Of a stretch of 43,246 nt of DNA, positions 41,090 through 43,246 are shown piece by piece; the stretch's first letter is position 1, and the number at the start of each line of letters is the position of its first letter. The stretch is from Hyphomicrobiales bacterium (lineage in GTDB: Bacteria > Pseudomonadota > Alphaproteobacteria > Rhizobiales > Beijerinckiaceae). The notes below the pieces were generated by a model. The model was not told where the DNA came from and ran no database searches. It was given only the letters and a program-made list of their open reading frames with translations. The stretch is taken from the NCBI GenBank assembly GCA_900470775.1, contig UCBZ01000061.1, forward strand, positions 1 through 43,246. The letters are read 5' to 3'. Both the position numbers and the translations under genes were made by a program.

Positions 41090-41197
41090 CGCTCTGCCCG
41101 GATCATTCTGATGGGCGCGATGCGCCATGCGTATTGCGAAACGGAGCTGCCAATCGCAGCGAGAACAAGAAGAACACTTTTTTTCAGGGAGCCGAGG

Positions 41198-42442
41198 ATG
41201 GGAGAGCGCGCGCCGTTCCTGGAGACCGACGAGCCCGCGGCAATAGCCTCGGCAGGAAGTCGCGGCACCAGCCAGACGGGTACCCGGCTCTACAACGAGC
41301 GTCTGATCCTGTCGCTCATCCGCCGTCATCGCAGCCTCGCCAAGGTCGAGATCGCCCGCCTCACCGGCCTCTCGACCCAGACGACAACGGTGATCATCAA
41401 CCGGCTGGATGCCGACGGGCTGCTCAGCGCCGGCGAGCCGCAGCGCGGCCGCGTCGGCCAGCCATCGGTCCCCTACTCGCTCGATCCGGACGGCGCGTTC
41501 GGGCTTGGCCTGATGATCGGCCGGCGCAGCTCCGACCTCGTCCTGATGGATTTCACCGCTGGCATCCGCGCCAGGCAGCGCATGATCTATCCGTTCCCGG
41601 TGCCGCACGACATCCTGGCCTTTGCCGAACGCGAGATGCCGAACCTGCTTGCCGTGCTTCCCGATGCGCATCGGGAGCGGATCAGCGGGCTTGGCGTCGC
41701 GATGCCCTTCGAGCTGTGGAACTGGGAGGCCGATATCGGCGCGCCGCCGGGAGCGCTCGGCGCATGGCGCGATTTCGACGTGGCCGGCGAGCTTGCGCGC
41801 CGCTTCGCGCCATGGCCGATCCGGCTTTGCAATGACGCGACCTCGGCCTGCGCCGCCGAGCTCACCTTCGGCGCGGGGCGCGCCTACAGGGACTTCGCCT
41901 ATTTCTATGTCGGCGCCTTCATCGGCGGCGGCGTCGTGCTCAATGGCAGCCTGTTTCCCGGCCGCAGCGGCAATGCCGGGGCGCTGGGCTCGATGCCGAT
42001 CATGCGGCGCGAGGAAAATGGCGAGGCGAGCCTGCAGCAATTGATCCGCACCGCCTCGATCTACCAGCTGGAGCGCCGGCTGATCGCCGCGGGCCGGCGC
42101 GGCGCCGATATCTGGCTGTCTCCCGACGACTGGTCGAACTTCGAGGAGCCGCTTGACGCCTGGATCGCGGAGGCGGCCGAGGCGCTGGCGCAGGCCATCA
42201 CTGCTGCGCTCGCGGTAATCGATTTCGAGGCGGTCATCATCGATGGCGCCTTTCCGGCCGAGGTGCGCCGCCGCCTCGTCGAGCGCATTCGCGAGTGCCT
42301 CACCCGCATCGACCGCCAGGGCCTGACGGAGGCTGTGGTGCTGGAAGGCTCGATCGGGCGCGATGCGCGCGCGATCGGCGGCGCGGCGCTGCCTTTGCTC
42401 GCCGCCTTCGCCCGCGACCACGACGTGCTGTTCAAGGATTGA
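41198..42442 (+). CDS. ROK-family transcriptional regulator of the frc locus
   Basis: A 414-residue regulator. The N-terminal winged helix-turn-helix is at about residues 25-75 (KVEIARLTGLSTQTTTVIIN). The ROK sugar-kinase-like domain follows, with GVAMPFELWNW, NDATSACAAEL and GAFIGGGVVLNGSLF. The CxCGxxGCxE zinc motif of typical ROK proteins is absent; GRSGNAGALGSM stands in its place. The start at 41198 has AGGGAG seven bases upstream. It is divergent from frcB and is probably its sugar-responsive repressor. It is followed by fucU after three bases. Confidence 0.92.
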   Translation: MGERAPFLETDEPAAIASAGSRGTSQTGTRLYNERLILSLIRRHRSLAKVEIARLTGLSTQTTTVIINRLDADGLLSAGEPQRGRVGQPSVPYSLDPDGAFGLGLMIGRRSSDLVLMDFTAGIRARQRMIYPFPVPHDILAFAEREMPNLLAVLPDAHRERISGLGVAMPFELWNWEADIGAPPGALGAWRDFDVAGELARRFAPWPIRLCNDATSACAAELTFGAGRAYRDFAYFYVGAFIGGGVVLNGSLFPGRSGNAGALGSMPIMRREENGEASLQQLIRTASIYQLERRLIAAGRRGADIWLSPDDWSNFEEPLDAWIAEAAEALAQAITAALAVIDFEAVIIDGAFPAEVRRRLVERIRECLTRIDRQGLTEAVVLEGSIGRDARAIGGAALPLLAAFARDHDVLFKD

Positions 42443-42445
42443 CGC

Positions 42446-42889
42446 ATGCTCAAGGGTATCCCGCCCCTGCTCGGCCCCGGGCTGCTCGCCATCCTGCGAG
42501 CGATGGGCCATGGCGACGAGATCGCCATCGTCGATGCCAACTACCCTGCCGACGCCCATGCAAAGCGGCTGGTCCGCATGGACGGCCATGACGCGCCGGC
42601 GATCCTCGATGCCGTGCTCTCGCTCATGCCGCTCGACGCGGCCGTGCCCGAGGCCGCCTTCCGCCCCTGCGCCTTCGGAGATTGCGGGCGGCTAGAGCCG
42701 GTCTTCGCCGCGTTCGAGGCCGCCATCGCGCACCGCGAGCCCGGCTTCCGGCTTGTGCCGATCGTCGGCGAGGCCTTCTACGATCGCATCCGAGCCGCCT
42801 ATGCCATCGTCGCCAGCGGCGAGCGGCGCCTCCATGGCAATATCATCCTGCGCAAGGGCGTGATCGCGCATGAAGGGGCCGCGCCATGA
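42446..42889 (+). CDS. RbsD/FucU family sugar mutarotase
   Basis: A 147-residue FucU-type enzyme that interconverts sugar anomers before phosphorylation. Signature motifs are LRAMGHGDEIAIVDANYPAD near residue 17 and the C-terminal GERRLHGNIILRKGVI. Length fits FucU (about 140-150) rather than RbsD. It lies three bases after the ROK gene and overlaps the kinase gene by four bases, so the three are one operon. Its sugar is probably that imported by FrcBCA. Confidence 0.93.
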   Translation: MLKGIPPLLGPGLLAILRAMGHGDEIAIVDANYPADAHAKRLVRMDGHDAPAILDAVLSLMPLDAAVPEAAFRPCAFGDCGRLEPVFAAFEAAIAHREPGFRLVPIVGEAFYDRIRAAYAIVASGERRLHGNIILRKGVIAHEGAAP

Positions 42890-43246
42890 TCCTCGTCTGC
42901 GGCGAAGCGCTGATCGACCTGTTCGTCGGACCTCCCGAAGGCGCCGAAATGCCGGCCCGCGCGGTCGCCGGCGGCTCGCCCTTCAACGTCGCCATCGGCC
43001 TTGCCCGGCTTGGGGTCGAGACCGCCTTCCTCGGCGGCATTTCGCGTGACCGCTTCGGCACGCTGCTCGCCGAAATCCTGGCTCAGGAAGGCGTCGACGA
43101 CCGCTTCCTGGTGCGGACCGATCGGCTCACGACCATCTCGGCCATCGCAACCGCCCGCGACGGCCAGCCGAGCTACAGCTTCCATGGCGAGGCGGCGGCG
43201 GACCGCTCGCTCGAGCCCACCGACCTGCCGGCGACGCTGCCGACGG
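42886..43246 (+). CDS. frcK: PfkB-family carbohydrate kinase, FrcK-like (5' part; runs off the window)
   Basis: The first 120 residues of a ribokinase/PfkB-type sugar kinase; the rest lies beyond the window edge. Visible motifs are ILVCGEALIDLFVG, the substrate-binding GGSPFNVAIGLARLG (PfkB signature 1) and FLGGISRDRFG. Fructokinase is the natural call beside a fructose importer, but without the catalytic C-terminal half this is inferred from context. It overlaps fucU through ATGA. Confidence 0.88.
   Translation, partial: MILVCGEALIDLFVGPPEGAEMPARAVAGGSPFNVAIGLARLGVETAFLGGISRDRFGTLLAEILAQEGVDDRFLVRTDRLTTISAIATARDGQPSYSFHGEAAADRSLEPTDLPATLPT

Noticed and set aside
1..43246. CRISPR array, prophage, toxin-antitoxin or known defence system
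   Set aside because: No regularly spaced repeats, phage structural genes or recognised defence or toxin families were found on reading through the window.

Overview
The window is GC-rich, densely coded alphaproteobacterial DNA. The gene set points to Hyphomicrobiales (Rhizobiales), and a Bosea-like organism is my best guess. The evidence is DUF3126 and DUF6949-type proteins, an HWE histidine kinase with a FAT-GUY-like response regulator, a FrcBCA fructose importer, the zf-CHCC (NDUFS6-like) protein, an EcfG-type promoter and CtrA-type boxes. The genus is an inference and was not searched. Nearly all of the window looks chromosomal: mostly short convergent, divergent or two-to-three-gene units.

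Layout. 0-2.4 kb: gamma-carbonic anhydrase, two small membrane proteins around a CtrA-like box, and DUF3126. 2.4-3.4 kb: gene-free DNA with a long imperfect inverted repeat. 3.4-6.26 kb: an accessory patch with a soluble PAS/chemotaxis-type receptor, a GNAT acetyltransferase, and the scars of an IS110-family and an IS21-family element. 6.26-13.5 kb: an atypical SHMT-like PLP enzyme divergent from a LysR regulator, CysE, an alpha/beta hydrolase, a DUF1624 acyltransferase-like membrane protein, a zinc-finger protein, an FAD monooxygenase and a small membrane protein. 13.5-15.8 kb: chrA with a rhodanese-ChrB fusion (chromate). 15.9-23.1 kb: CBS/CorC membrane protein, DUF938 methyltransferase, aminotransferase, tRNA-Leu(TAA), DUF1190 protein, a stand-alone Aas-like acyl-ACP synthetase and a divergent MFS carrier. 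23.3-27.5 kb: a divergent PEP carboxylase homologue and an M20 amidohydrolase.

27.5-30.0 kb is a signalling block: an HWE kinase with a LOV-like PAS that lacks the photoactive Cys, an overlapping single-domain receiver, and a separate Hpt protein. A textbook-spaced EcfG promoter lies upstream of the kinase and CtrA-type boxes lie upstream of the Hpt gene. If real, these would link the general stress response and the cell-cycle regulator to one split phosphorelay.

30.2-37.5 kb: EamA transporter, xanthine phosphoribosyltransferase, molybdopterin-binding protein, FkbM methyltransferase, a 682-residue PI-PLC-like phosphodiesterase with two tandem copies of a domain I do not recognise, methionine aminopeptidase and RadC. 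37.9 kb to the end: a fructose-type ABC importer (frcBCA, minus strand) divergent from a ROK regulator, a FucU/RbsD mutarotase and a PfkB kinase cut by the window edge. A perfect 45-base AT-rich palindrome lies between the two arms and is the obvious operator candidate.

No CRISPR array, prophage, rRNA operon or recognised defence system was seen. The best candidates for something new are the tandem-repeat PLC-like protein, the PEPC homologue with altered catalytic motifs, the EcfG/CtrA-linked phosphorelay block and the frc palindrome.
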